Positions 50,219-63,940 of a stretch of DNA of 64,000 nucleotides are shown in pieces (position 1 is the first letter of the stretch; the number at the start of each line of letters is the position of its first letter). Under the pieces are notes generated by a model. That model saw only the letters and a program-made list of their open reading frames with translations, did no database searches and was not told the DNA's origin. This DNA comes from Hysterangium stoloniferum (Eukaryota; Basidiomycota; Agaricomycetes; Hysterangiales; Hysterangiaceae), in the NCBI GenBank assembly GCA_015178975.1, contig WHVD01000180.1, forward strand, positions 62,001 through 126,000. Reading direction: 5' to 3'. The translations under genes were made by a program, and so were the position numbers.

Positions 50219-53200
50219 ATGGCATACAATTTTTCAACAACCTTTGTACCCCCTGATATCTTCCCCCATGAAGAACAAAGACTTCCCTTCTCCCAAAAAA
50301 TAGACTTAGGTGCGTCCACTACACATGTCATTCAATACTACACTCTGTGTGTTAAAGTACCTGTTTTTTCTTTCCTTCTTTTCTCTTCCTTTCCAATGTC
50401 TTAGGCGGCGAGCTTCAAGACCAACACATGGACGTTGATACCGTGTCCACTCAAGGAGGCCCGGCAGCAACAGCAGTGAACCGCATGCCTGGCGGGTTTT
50501 ATAGTGAATCAGTTACCCCAGCACCAATGGGCCTTGATGCCCCTGGGAGACCACTGACAGTCAACATGAGTGGAAGCGGCCAGCGTCAAAGCACGGTGTC
50601 TTTAGAGAGCATTGTCGATCGTCCCCTGGAATATCACGTTACTCCAGCGACAGGCAATAACTCGGTTGGATCTCATGACCTGCATTATAGCTCAATTGCA
50701 CCAAGTGAGGTGTCTAACACGACCACCCCAGCCACTAACATTACAGAGACCGAGGATGTCCATCATTGTTTTGATCTTTTCACCCACATGAAAGGGTATA
50801 GACTACTTCAGCTGATAAGCGAGCAGTCCAGCAATGGACTAGGTATTTCGCTCCATAATTGTGCTTTTAATGTGTACTTATGGGTGAAATAGTGGATAAG
50901 ATAATCATATGTCAAGACTCACTCCGCCAGTTTATTAATTACATATCCCCGGGCGCATATTCCTCCCTCACACGCATTGATTTTTCTGCCTTAGATAAAC
51001 TCCTTATCAATCCTCTTGGTGTCTATGGGAGTAGATCGGAGATAGCACGGCTTCTGCTAGACATTGAAGCCGTAGATGAAGATACGTGAGTGGGGGTACC
51101 GTTTATCACCCCAACAATGCTAAACAACATGTTTCTCGCATTCCAGTGCGAAGCTTCTTGCGATTCAATCTACTCAGGATTCGTCTGGTCTCGTTCCCAC
51201 ATTGGCCTCGGGAATTTATATTTTCGAGGCACCAGCTTGCCTGAAGAGTGCCCCCAAATTCTATGTCGTTTATTGGCCAGAGGATATAACCTGGAACGAT
51301 AATGCGCCATCAGGAATCGTGAAAAATCGTGTGACTTTCATGCGGTTGGTCTTGTCTTTTTTATGCAATTTGTGATAACACGGCTGAGGTCTTTTAGTTA
51401 TTTAACAAAAATAACAGACCAGATCATAGTTTTACTCTCTACTGAGCACTCCGCAAAACTTGATCTCCAAAAGTACTCCTCTTCGACTACCGAAATGGAA
51501 GAGGTCGACGAAAATGAAGACCGGATATTTGCCTTCAGCGTCGCTAAGACCAACGAGCAATGCGAAGGTGTGACACCTGGTCCAGGGTTTAAGGTACGTT
51601 TCCATGTGATTATACTGTTTATATTTTAAAACTACATTTTACTAGCTATCACATAAAGATATTTGGTCGACCACCATTTTAGATGGCATACCTGAGGAAT
51701 GTTCGTCAAATTTGCATCCTATTCTGGTAGCAGGTGAAACGAAGCAGGCGTTCTTGACTGCGATGTACTGCCCACAGAGGGACATTGCAAAGAGGGACAC
51801 GTGTGTAATGACAAAGGCCAAACTCGAAAGTTTCACCAGGTACGCGCTGCACGCCCTTTATCTTACCACCTATGTCAGTGAATTTCACTATCCATCAGGG
51901 ACCGATCTGTCAGCCTTTTTCTCAGCGCCGATATTCCAGATAGCTCGCTAGAAATACTCCATGAGACTCCAATGAGAGAATGTTTTCCCTTTGCGTTTCA
52001 TACGTGGTACGAACAATATTCGAACGCACCTCGAACGGCGCAGGTTTTACTCCAGGAAAAACTTGAAGCTTTTGAGTCGCAACATGAACATAAGCGTTTG
52101 GAACTCGAAATCGCGCTCGAGCGTCTTGTGGTCGACAAAATCCTTGATTTGTACAAGTGCGTACCAAGAAAAGTTGTGAATGATCTTTCATCAATCCCTT
52201 CTTCTTGCTAGTGATGTTTTAAAACGTGATGATATCGCCAGCGAGAAACTTTTAGGAACTGATGAAATTCAGTTAGAAAAGTTGTCGAGTAAGTAATATT
52301 TTCGATTGTTTGAATTATTGGTCTTAACGCGCAGACATAAAGACATTCTACGTGACTATATTACTCTGTTCTCTGGAACGGATGATATAGCTATAGCCGA
52401 ATTGAAGAGGCTGAGACTCGATGACCTGACCAAAAGCAGATTCAAGCTACTGAAAAGGAACTTACTTATCGCATATCAGCTTATCAAGGATCACCTCATC
52501 GAAGATCCAAAGGAAAAAGAAATATTGGTGAATGCAGCGTGTTCCGAAAATGGGAATGCTTTGGAGAGTGTACTGACCGTCGCGACCCGCCCGGGCTTGG
52601 GTCAGTGGCTCATTGGCAAGGTAACGAGCTTTTTGCCTTTAAACAAACTACAAGATACTGGTTTAATCAGTGATGCGCGGACCAAAGCGTCTCCCAATAA
52701 AATTTCCGATCCTGATTTTATGCGGGCGTTACCAAGGTACTGCGAGGAGGAACCAGCTCTACGTCAAGCCTCGGTGATGTTAACTCAAGTCCTCCGGCAA
52801 ACACTGCAAGAACGGATCGATGTTTACGTGCAAAAGGTCCATCGTCAGCTCTATAAGCTAGAAGGTAACCAGGTTAAGGCGGAATTAATCCGTGAGTCTA
52901 AAATCATGGAGGAAAACAAGAAACGCTCTGCTCGCATTGCCCTTATCGGTGTTGTAAACAGCTCCTATCCTAACTTAAGGTAATGATTTCGGCACCTTGT
53001 TTTACCATTCTTGATTTGGTCGATTAGATCCGGTAATACGCTACACAACATAAAGAAGCGCAACGGCTATAGAAGTGAGGTCCTACACATCCATTTGTGA
53101 CTTATTCTAATCCATTCAATCAGCATCGGCGGTGGAGCTATATGAGCTCATTCTAGAAACCAATACTTGTCAACCTGCCTTTATCAAATATACAATCAAT

Positions 53201-56200
53201 GTTCTGGCAGACTTGACAAATGATGACAAAAGTGAGCTTGCGCTGGAATCTGGATACAGCCACATTTTTCGACCGAAGTTCCGGTCCCAGCCACCCTCAT
53301 TCTCACTGCCAGTACAAGATCGTATTCGGTAATTCTCTCCATTTCATGATGTTTAGACGATACTGAATATCTATCATCAGTCACATACAAATATTCCAGA
53401 ATAATCGATGTTTGCTGATTATCAGCAATGATGCAGGAGATCACATAATGTTCTTGGATGACATCGATCGTTTAGGTGTTTCTGTACTGGGGGGGCGTCC
53501 TAAAGTGACGTTCAGTCACACCAAACTTAAATCAGACGTAATATTTGCCGTTGATGAAGGTAGAGGTTTGCTCACTCTAGTGTCATCTGATGGCAATGTG
53601 AGTATCCACGCTTTCGGATCTGGTCATTATTTACCGTGCGTTTAGGGAGATTGTATACTGTATGTATATCGCCTCTCAGAAAACTTTTCAAGCGTAGCAA
53701 CAAAAGGGCCTCCGATCTACTTGCAATCATGGCACGACCGGCCGTTGCGAATAACGGGGGCCTGTTTTGTATCCGGGGAAGACGAGGTCTTTTTACTAGA
53801 TGGATTGCAAGGTCGCATTTATTCCTTTACAACGCAACAGTGGCGGCCCGCCACATTAACGTTCCCTCACGAGCCATCCGCCGTTTTCTCAACCCCTGAT
53901 GGTTCCTGTCTCTTCGCGGTCTTTAACGGAATTTGCATTCCACAGTCCCATGGCAGATTCTATCACTGGGATACATTTGGCTCGAATACTGTTGGAACGA
54001 TGCTAGAATTGCCGGAACCAGCGACCTCATTCGGACTGACGTCTTTCGCACAGCGCAATGTCGTTCATGTACTCCTTTTTTCTTCGGCGGAAAACTGTTT
54101 GCAGTCCGTATCTCTCCATATTACACGACAAAGTTCCGAATTTAAATTTCGATCACGCCAAGAGATAGCCACCGGCCCCAGGAACCTTGTTAGAACAGAA
54201 AACAATAGTATTCTCGATTGCCATTCTGATGTTTGGACTCGCTTTCCTGTTCTCCCAGCGATCAATCGGACAACTATACGATCTGAAGGTCGGGAGCCAA
54301 ACTGGATCTTGTTTGTTACAGACGATCATTTGCATTCTTTATTTGCACCATACTGGACCAATATGGTTTCATGCTTCGAAGAAAGCACGAAGAAGCCCGT
54401 TGGCGATGCACTTCGAAAATACCACGTTACCGGTTCCCATTTCAATCCACGCAGTGAAGAATGGTGTCGACCTTCTTCTTGCTTTCACGCTGGAGAATGG
54501 CTCATAGAACTTATTTGTCTCATTCCGATCCAAATTTGTATTACAAGAGATAATCGTCTTTTACCCTTAAAGGATGGTGTATGGTCACCGGACGTAGAAC
54601 GATCTTTACTGGGTGCAGATTTGGGACAAATCGTTGAGAGTAAGTTATTAGCATCTACCGATGTAAGTTTGACTGATTCTTGGTATTATAATACCTAGGT
54701 ATTAGTTTTGGGTGGTACGAAAGTCTGCTACATTCGTATTATGTGTCCAAAAAAGTCAAGGTGGTCTCTTCCATGGGTCAACAGAGTGTCGGAAAATCTT
54801 ATATGATGTAAGTCATACTCGTTACAAATTGTCTTTCCAATGCTTTGACAATCGCCTTTTTTTCAAGAAACCACCTTACCGATTGCTCGTTCCAAGGCAG
54901 TGCCATGCGAACTACAGAGGGGTGTTGGATGTCTCGTTGAGTATTCTGTCGTTATAATACCACCGCTGTTGATATTATCGTCATAGTTACACCAACGGAT
55001 GAATATTTAATCGTGTCACTTGATTTTGAAGGTCTCGATTCCATAGAACGGTCAGCCCAAGAAGGTTTGTGCATATTCAGTGTTGGTCCATAACGAACTA
55101 TTGATTCCCACCAACTTCAGATACACTTCTAGTTCTTTTTAACGCGGCCATTTCTAATCTTGTAAGCACTCACATAGATTGTTGTACATAATTTTAAATG
55201 CCCCCTTAGGTGCTATTTCGCAACAATTTCGCGTTATCAAGAGAGATTACAACATCGTTCCAGAGTTTTCAATCCTCGTCACAAGTACTTAATCCAACAG
55301 TCAATCCAACGCTCTTTCAAGGATTACTGGCTATTGTTGTTAAAGTGGGACTTGAGATGAATCAAGCTCCCTACTAGAAATCTAATCACTTTGTTTGTAG
55401 GACGTCATCGATGCTGATAGCGCCGAAATTGTCCGAGAGTTCGTTATTCGTTTATCATATTGCCCATCACTCTTATTGGACTCTTAGATTCTCCGAGAAA
55501 CTACAACATATTGTTTCGAAAGAACAGGATTCCAACTTTATGACTCGACTTCACAAGGGCGAAGTGATGATATTGCCATGGCCTGTTATCGAATCACAAA
55601 AGTTTTATTCCATGTTTCACAGGTTAAAAAAGGTCTTATATTCTCGACCCGTCACTCATCCAGGCGCCGGGGTTTTCTTGTCAACTCTTAAAACCTTGAT
55701 GGCTAAGTTGAAGGTACCAAGCCTGCCGCTCTATTATTTATTAATTTATTCATTGATCATGATGTAGACAAACGATTGGGGCGCTTTGGACCGTAAGTGG
55801 CCCATATTCAAATTATGATATATTAATCCCCATTACTGCTGGAAATAGAAAACTTGGGAACTTTGCGAGCGCAGATGCTTGATGCCATGCTTTCTTCGGC
55901 CTTGGTGTATGGAATGAGTGATGTTGGCACGGAACAACCATTGACAGTAAGTAAAAAACACCATTAAAAGTCTTATATCATAGCTGATTCGATGAATAGG
56001 ATATTGATAATGATACTGTCATACCATCAGACGATTCTCGTGCCATTTTATATTTGTCTGGATGTGCTGAATCCATCAACCAATGCTCTGATAGATTGAA
56101 GTTGCTACGTCAAGCATTCTACACTGATTATAAACGGGAAGATCCGCTATGGATGTCCGAATTATCAACTTACCTGAATACTGTGGTTGGGGCACGCATC

Positions 56201-59200
56201 AGACACGTCGAAAGCTGGCTGGAGATCAATTCGCAGAGATTTGCCTCAAACGCCGACATAGCTGCCTTGCAACGACGATTTGATGACTTAGTCGTTCAGC
56301 TTAAGGCAAGCACCCAACCTTGTCAAATGGCATGTCAGAAATGCATGCTACGTTGTGTCGAACCGCGCTATCATGCAGAGGACCACTCTTGTGAAACGAG
56401 TCACAGATGTTTCGGCGCCTGCGTATTTTGTCATGAATCTTGTGGCTTCCCTGCCGGACATGAGTCAAGGCACATGTGAGATTATCCCCCATTGGCTGTA
56501 CTGGCTGATGCCTTTGTCTGATTACTGAATATTCATCACAGTTGCAATACCTCTGCTCATTTATGTGGTACACGTTGTGATCTGGATGGCAGACATGGTT
56601 GCCTTCATAGTTGCACAAAGGTTTGCTTTTGCCTTTAAACAAAACACTAACACTACTGATCAAAAGGCAGGAAATGGGGCACGCTGATGACGAGCATCTG
56701 TGTTCAGCGAGAACGCACGGGTGTGGAGAGGTGATTATTTCTCAAAGCTGACTTGTGTCATGGCTAAAGACTTACATCTTGTCTTAGCCATGCGCTCTCC
56801 AAAATATCCACCTTTCGAGTGGTAATAGGTTTACTTGCGTAGGAGTCTGTTCGGAACCTTTGTGAGCCGGATCCGTCGCAACCCTACGTCTAATTATATA
56901 AATGCATGTTTTAGTGACGAGCCTCATGAAACACATGCATGTCCTGAGAGGTCCTGTCCTATTACATGTCAACTCTGCAAGAGACTTTGTAGCCTGGAAC
57001 ATCTGCACGGATTGAATAATAACGTACATCTTTGCGGGTGATTTTTTAACCTTCACTTAATTTTTCAGTTCTTCCAACTCATTCTGCTTAGTCAAGAACA
57101 TTCATGTTCCGCATTGTGCTCTACGGCTGGCGCTTGCGAGATCTCCAATCAACCACTCTGTGTTGAATCGACGTTTGTGGGAAAATTGGAGACATATCAA
57201 TACACCAAGGTGCGATTGCTGTTCCACGATAAGCTTGGTTCTATTTCCTTAATTCAACCCACTTAGTATTCTCAAGTCGTCAAAAGACTTCCTTGCTGCT
57301 TTCCAATTCCGGCAGGCGCTCTTGAGCATTCGGGGCCTCATCAACACTCACGAGTACCAGATGCTTTTCATTATTGCGAAGCGAGGCGAGTCCCCTGACA
57401 TTTACAGAAAAGAGGTTTATATTAAAAGGAATAATCTAGATGCCCTAGCTGTGGTTATGTCTGTCATTTGCCGCATGGTGATTTTTTTTCTGACTCGTCT
57501 ATGCCCATGACCAGTCCTTATATTTTTTAGGTCACACTCAACGAGAGCACGACACATCTCATGGAAGTTGTTCAAATACTCAAGTGATTTTCCATTTTCT
57601 ATTTATTACGGGATAGTCCATTCACACGTCATCTGTAGTGGGCGATTGAAGGTCGAGAAGATGCGGTATTAGAAGTGGACGGGCATAGATATGCAGCCAA
57701 TGATAGGTATGTTTAGCTAGTTCTACCGTGCTCTCTGGCTCACATTGTTATAGTGGCGCACCATTTCTCTGCAATTTGGTGTGCTTTGCACTCGGCCGCC
57801 GACACATGCATTTAGATTATTGTAGAGCGGAAGGGACTGTTTGTGAAAACCCCCAATCATCGCACATTAATTCACGGATGCTTCCGTATCCTGACAAGCC
57901 CAAGGACTTCGTCACGCACGAGTTATTTTGGGAAAGAACCGGATTTAAAGGTATATGCGCTGAATTGAGTTACCTCATGAATCCCTGAACTGATTTGAAT
58001 TTTTTCATATTCACAGATCCGTATACAAGAGAGGAACAGGCAGACTTTGCGAAATGGTAAATATGATTCACATATGATTGATTTAATATTAAACAGTCCA
58101 TCATTACATCATTACGTGCAGTGATCACTTTTGTAGAGGTGTGCATTTTATGGGTAACTTTGCCAAGCAGCTTACTCACAACCCTACTTAGACCCCGAAC
58201 ATGAAGCCACAGCTACAACGCCCGCTCAACCGTCATATTGTACTCTGCCCATGTTCCATGCCCCCCAGCTTTTATCACAGCCATCGTCTGCACAAGGATA
58301 TGTATCTAGCGATGGGCACGATTTTATTTGTCGAAATCCATCTGTTGGGCACCAAGCGTTTCACGTGTACGTGTTTCATGGAGTTCTTATTAGTGCACTC
58401 TATAATTTATGCTGATACCACTTTATCCTTTCACACTAGTATCTTCGTTATTGATAGGTCGAGTTCAATGTCAAGCCGGGATAGATTACCTGATAGGGCT
58501 TCTACCGGAGGTGCCCGTATCTACGCTCAAGGATATACAAACCGGCTTGGCGCAGTGTATTCTGCCTTGTACAGCTTTTGGACGGCACGGGAAGCGAACA
58601 TGAACAATCTGGCGGACCGTGGAGGAACAACTCCTAGACGTGATGCATATAGCGTCATACTGTTTGATAATCAAGCTAATTGTATTCCCGTACTTAATGA
58701 TTTTGTGTCCTCGGCGGATGGGTTGTTGGACGCCATTCTCCCGTATGGACCCCAAGGAGGTACGAACTTCAATGCAGCAATAAATGTGGCACATGGAGTC
58801 CTGAAAGAATACTGGAGTGATGAAAGGTCAGCTCGACGGCCGCTTCCTCGCACAAATATTTATTAAATAAAAACTGCCTATACAGATCCCCGGTCGTTAT
58901 TTTCTTGTCTGACGGGGAATGTAGTGTTTCGGACGCCACCATCGATAGTATCGCAAGAAAATCGCTTTCATTGGGGAAGCCTGTAACCTTCCATTCGGTA
59001 TCTTTTGGACCAAATGCCTCATCATATTATCTACGTCGCATGGCGGATATTGCTGGTCAAATTTATGCTACGGCTCCACAAGAACTAGCTGCTCCGGGGG
59101 GTGGCTGTTCGTATACCGAGGCAATTGACACGGTATGATTTTCACACTGCTTTCAATATTGGGATCTTTCTTAATTGTTTTGAAACATCAGATAAGGCTT

Positions 59201-59272
59201 GCGGAAACGTTTTTAGGTTTCGCAGCCTCCATGCAAAAGCCGCGCGGTAGTCTTTTGAAAACGAATGGATAA
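50219..59272 (+). CDS. Giant VLIG-like GTPase with Cys-rich section and C-terminal vWA domain
   Basis: The start is MAYNFSTTF and the stop is at 59270-59272. About 30 short introns can be removed with the frame kept, giving roughly 2,400 residues. The N-terminal part is Ser/Thr-rich, then long and helical (51-53 kb). A propeller-like section follows (53.4-54.6 kb). The GTPase core has the P-loop GQQSVGKS (54776-54799), RTTEG, the switch DFEGLDS (55022-55042) and SFQSSSQVL with following helices. A Cys/His section (56.3-58.2 kb) has repeated pairs such as CQKC, CVFCHESC, CPITCQLCKRLC and CPSCGYVC, like NF-X1-type zinc motifs. The vWA domain (58441-59133) has the MIDAS DRSSSMS and later GGTNF and LSDGEC. 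One intron (57386-57439) has a GC donor. The domain order matches a large basidiomycete family I recall. Similarity to animal interferon-induced very large GTPases is a motif-level inference. Role unknown. Confidence 0.85.
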
Positions 59273-59671
59273 TTTGTGCAAGTGTGCATGTGTCATATAC
59301 AGTTCCGCGAAGTATCTGCCTTCTCCCGTATTGCTTTTGAAACCATATAGGGTATATTACCATTGGAAAAGATCCCTATATCCTTATAACATAGAGTCCT
59401 GTTAACCAGACAAGTGTCGTTTTCAATATAAGTTCATCTTCCTGTGGGATACTAGAAAGCCGACACACTCACCATTTAAAATGCTACACTCTCCGTTCCC
59501 CTTCACTCTCACTCTTCACGGCGAATGGTTTATACCACGATATATTTGTATTCTCGTGTGATATTTTGCAGTACTAGACATTTCATCTTGTGCCGCCAAT
59601 CACATTTAAGGGGTGTATTTATCAGTATGATGGTTAGAAGTCAGGGACATTATGCTAAGTACGCGATGCCA

Positions 59672-60943
59672 TCAACCAATCCAACCTCCTGGTATCGAAT
59701 TTTTATCGCTCTGGTTATCTGGCATTCCATCCTCATCCGCAAGCTGCCTCGCAAGCGCTGCATCAGCCTCCTCCATCCTCAACCGTTCCAGATCGATTCC
59801 CTCGCTTTGAGCGAGCCGGGCAGCAAATGCCGCATCACTCTCTGCGAGCTGGGCGCGAAATAGCTTGTTTGGGTCGGCGTGGTCCTGCGGAGGGGGCAGT
59901 GATGCGGGGCTATCTCTGTGGGGAAGGGGGATTGGGGATGATTTGGCGTTGCGAGGGCGTAGTATCGACGGAACGGAATGGAGTGTGGAGGTGGGAGGAG
60001 GTGTGGCAGAATAGGAGGGGCCGACATCTAAAAAGGGGATATTTCGGAGAGTAGGGTCCACGTGAGGGGAACGGGGAGGGAGGGAGGGAACCGGCTCGAC
60101 GGATGGAGGGTTATTGGAAGTGGAGGGAGGTATCACTGGGTGGATGGCGTCGCTTGGAATGGGCGGGAGGGGGGACTCTGCCCGTCGAGGGGGGAAGCGG
60201 TCGGTAGCTGGCTTGAATGCGGGCGAGGGCTCATAGAAGGCTGCAATTGTATAGGAATGGAAGGATTCAAGCGCGGGGAGATATCCGCCAAGGGAGGCAG
60301 CACCATTTGTGGTGATCGCTGTGGAGTCAGATAAGGCGACGTGGTCTCCTTTGGGGGTGTCGCTGGTGGACGCCATAATCGATCGCGTGGCGAAAATTTG
60401 GATGGTCGACGAGCCAAAGGAGGATCTGCCGAGTAATAGGTCATTTCGAGAAAAACTTCCCCACGGAACGCCCCGTTCAATTCGAGTTTGACCCAGTCTA
60501 TCGGCGCGGCCTTTTCAATGAATTTTGAGAGAGAAACGGGGTGTGCATGACGAACCGTCAAATTCTCCTCGTTTCAGTGTGTCGGATATGTCAAGGAGTC
60601 CCTCTCCAATTAATTCGTCTGCTCTGCTTTCTTTTGAAAATGCGGAAACTTTCAAGGTTCGTAGGTCTAAGCCTGGTACCGCTTCTAAAACAGGTATACG
60701 AAACTCTTCATCCCATACAGGATGCTGTCCGCCCCTTTGGTCAACTTTTGTTTGTTTTACGGATTCTCCAAGACGGATTGAGGCGTATGGATCCTGTTTA
60801 TAGAATCTATGGGAATCTTTAAGATGACGCTGATTACAATTGACGTGAGTAGGTTGGGGGGCGTAAGAGACGCTACTAACAGCCTTAAGTACGACGACTA
60901 CTAGAGTTCCGAGTTTCTTTTTTGTAATTGGGACTTTACTCAT
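59672..60943 (-). CDS. C2-domain protein, INN1/FIC1-like
   Basis: Starts MSKVPITKKKLGTLVVVVLKA at 60943. After a short intron the C2 domain continues as RHLKDSHRFYKQDPYASI, then GGQHPVWDEEFRI and DELIGEGLLDISD. A second intron before DWVKLELNG holds the frame, and the domain ends EVFLEMTYYS. The C-terminal half is Pro/Ser-rich and ends with an Ala/Glu/Arg helix (RLRMEEADAALARQL) at 59672. Two frames look coding between 60133 and 60376. A 98-nt intron from about 60330 to 60233 would join them, but its sites are weak, so an indel is also possible. Relatives in yeasts (Inn1, Fic1) act at the cytokinetic ring through their C2 domain and Pro-rich tails. It converges on the giant GTPase gene, with 400 bp between their stops. 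Confidence 0.78.
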
Positions 60944-61061
60944 ACTATGAGATGAAGTGATAGTGATGAATGGTGGCAAGTGTAACAGTGTTTGATAATG
61001 TTTGTCCCCGGACACGCGCGAGCCGCTGTAAATCTATCTATTTGTTTTTGCCCTTTTATCA

Positions 61062-61889
61062 TGGATATATTCGGTTGGCACGAGTCTCAGCTGGAACTAG
61101 TCCGATCAGCACGCCTAACAGGGTCGTTGGACTCGACGGAAGTCCTACAATATGTCTACGTGTAAGCTAATTATATATTCATAACACCTTGAGGTGCTAA
61201 GTATTAAATTGCTAGATATTTGTCTGTGTCTATCTTTAATGCTCCGATGTGTAAAGGCCCAGCTTGAGTTCTTTCCTTGAAAGGTAAGCGTTGGTGGAAG
61301 AGCGGGCTTGGTCATTGTGCACTGATGTCATAGCTAGACCTCGGAAGTCGAAGCGCTCCTCGGAAGGAAATTATACTTCAGTGATAAGCATCTACGAAAC
61401 GGCAGTATTGATACCCATCCCGAAATGAATTTCAATTTAATATGACGCACTACGGTAACCATTCGAGCCGGAGGCAATTGAGTATTTTGTATCCTTTTTT
61501 ATGCAAGATGTGCCAATTGCCACGGAGGTGGCATATCACCGCCTAATCATCGCGTGGCGCCGACATCTCACAGTCTTCGAGGATGCAGAACCAACATGGT
61601 GCACCAAGCGGATTTCTGGACACATCCTGTCAACAGGTGGCGATACATGATGTGCGCGCGAGGTCGCAAATTTGTGAGCTTACACGAACCGAAGCTCTGG
61701 ACTCTGGGAGCCCTTGATCAGTTTCAGGTCAAGATGCTTGTGAGGGGGGATCAGGGCCTACCCCTTGGCTCCTGTCTTTATCTTGAAACTACATATAGTC
61801 GCAGGGGCCTAATTAGGTATCGAATAATTATTAGAGATCATCTGGATCAAGTGGTCGATCTCCACACACTTAAGGCTAGACCGATATGA
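61062..61889 (+). CDS. Possible small gene, unrecognised
   Basis: A start at 61062 (MDIFGWHESQLELVRSARLTG) could splice at 61160 to a short second exon. A separate 111-codon frame at 61554-61889 contains DQFQVKMLVRGDQGLPLG and YRIIIRDHLDQVVDL. Neither piece matches a family I know, and I could not join them. Treat this as a weak hypothetical locus lying in the divergent gap between the C2 gene and the Zn2Cys6 gene. Confidence 0.2.
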
Positions 61890-62158
61890 TATAGCAGTGC
61901 TTCTCGAACATCGCATTCTGAATATAGATCACTCATTTCTGGTCGGTTTACATAGTACCCGTTGCCGTCTCCCTTTGGACACTGGAGCGAGTCAAAAACA
62001 AGTAAATCAGTAGATGGTGATATCCAGACTCGGCTCTTGATCAGCTTCCGTGCGTGTCAAGGAGGCCCAGCCGTGCATCGCTTTGAGCGTCTCTGATACT
62101 TTTAAACTCCGGAATACGCTGTCTGTAGCGTTCATGACATAGGTCCCTTTCTCTTTCT

Positions 62159-63940
62159 ATGATAGGATCTATACCCTCTTATAGCGATCAGCACCAATAT
62201 CTTTCGGATGAGCATCTTTACCCACAACAGCTAAACACCATGTACGCCGCACCAACTTCAAGATATCCCACCTACAACCCTGCCGAACAGCCTCGTTCAA
62301 CATACTTGTCCGATCAATCTCAATCTCAATCTCAATACAACCAGCAATATAGCGATCAGAATTCACTCAATAGCCAACCACTCGCAGTCGACTTCCGACC
62401 AGGCTCCTTCGCAGACGTTGGTGCTGCCTTTGGCTATAACCCGGATCTTCCAATCCAACTTACTTCCCAACAACTACCTCAGTCACCCACCTCTATGATG
62501 CCAGTATACCACACCCCATTCCCAAATAACAATAACTATGGTCATGTAAACCTCAATCAGAATCTGTTTGGGTTGCCGCTTCAAAATAACCTCGGACACG
62601 TCTCCTCTCAAGACTGGCAGCGATCTGGCGAGCATAACAATCCAAAGCGTGTACGGCGCAGTGACGATTCAGATGAAGAGAATGACCAGTACGAGGCGCA
62701 TCGCCCCACAAGACTGTAAGGGAAGCTTTATTTTTGCAATCTTCCTGTCTCGCTTACGTCATTTTCAGTCCCGGAGCATGTGTCCATTGCAAGAATCTCA
62801 AGGTGCGATATGTGCCTCCTTTCAACCCATGTTCCTGCTCATTGTGCCATACTAGGTTAAATGCGAATTCATCCCAGGGCACGATGTGTGCAACCGTTGT
62901 CGCTCGGGCAAGAAGGAGTGTCGCGTTATGGGTCGTAAGCCCCGTCGACCCCCACCGTAAGTCCATCTCGGCGCTTCCTTTGGTATTGATGGTTTAATAC
63001 CTGAAAACAGAAAGCGGGAAGATCTTTTGAATAGAATTCGGGATCAAGAAACCACAATACAAGACCTCCGTGCCAAGCTGGAGGCGGCACATATATCCCA
63101 TGAACGCCAACCATCCTACGGGCCTTCTGCAGAAAGCGCACTATCTCCATCATCGGCACATACCCCAGAAGATCCCGCAGAGTTGTCAGTGCAAGACAAG
63201 GATATCCAAGCGTGGATTGAAAAAGCGCGTGAAAGTGCTCAGATCGGGGGAGCGGCAGGCGATCTCGATCCCAGCGTTGTAAGCGCAGCGGACGCCCCAT
63301 CAGAAAGGGAAGAGAGTGAAGATGGGGACGATGAACATTTGGAGGTCGAGGTATTTGAACGCGCTGCTTCTGCAGGCCTGGGCGGTTCAGTAGGCGATGG
63401 CGGCTTGACTGTCACCCGAAGTCCAGCGGTTGGGACGACATTATCTCCCATCGGACTCCTCGCAAGCACGGCGCTGAGGAGTGGGGGCAGGAGGGCCAGC
63501 AGAAGGGGCAGCACAACAAGTCTCAGTGCCGATGGAAATAAAGAGGTCGGTCTTGCAAACCCCTCCTACTTCCTACCAGGTGAGGACAGGCCCGGTCGTA
63601 TGCGGAGTTTATTCTGACGCCAATTGTAGGTATAAGTACGAATCCGGGATTAAGGTGGGCTGTCCGGGAAAGTCAGCCACCTCCGAAAATCTTTTCGCGT
63701 GGCCTTGTTTCTCCCAGAGAAATCGACAAGCTATTTGAGATGTGCGTATTGCCCTGTTTCGCTGAGACGGTGCATTGGCTTATTCCCTCATTATGATAGC
63801 TTCTTTGACAGGATGAATGTACGTGGTGATGTTTTAGTCGATACCTTCGCTAATATATTCCATAGTTATCGGTGTCGCTTCTTGACCCAGTCATCTACAC
63901 CGCCCAAACTACTTATTGGCGTTCGCCCTTTTTGTTTACC
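62159..63940 (+). CDS. Zn2Cys6 fungal transcription factor (3' end outside window)
   Basis: Starts MIGSIPSYSD at 62159. The first exon is Gln/Asn/Ser-rich. Across two introns it runs into the binuclear zinc cluster: CVHCKNLK, then VKCEFIPG, CNRC and KKEC (62773-62930). A basic linker and a coiled coil (LLNRIRDQETTIQDLRAKL) follow. An acidic Ser-rich region (63120-63590) comes next, and later exons begin the fungal-specific factor domain: SRGLVSPREIDKLFEM, FFDRMN and SLLDPVIYT. The readable frame ends at a GT at 63941. The gene continues beyond the window, so the regulatory domain is only partly seen. Such proteins bind DNA through the six-Cys cluster and usually control metabolic genes; the target is unknown. 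Confidence 0.88.
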
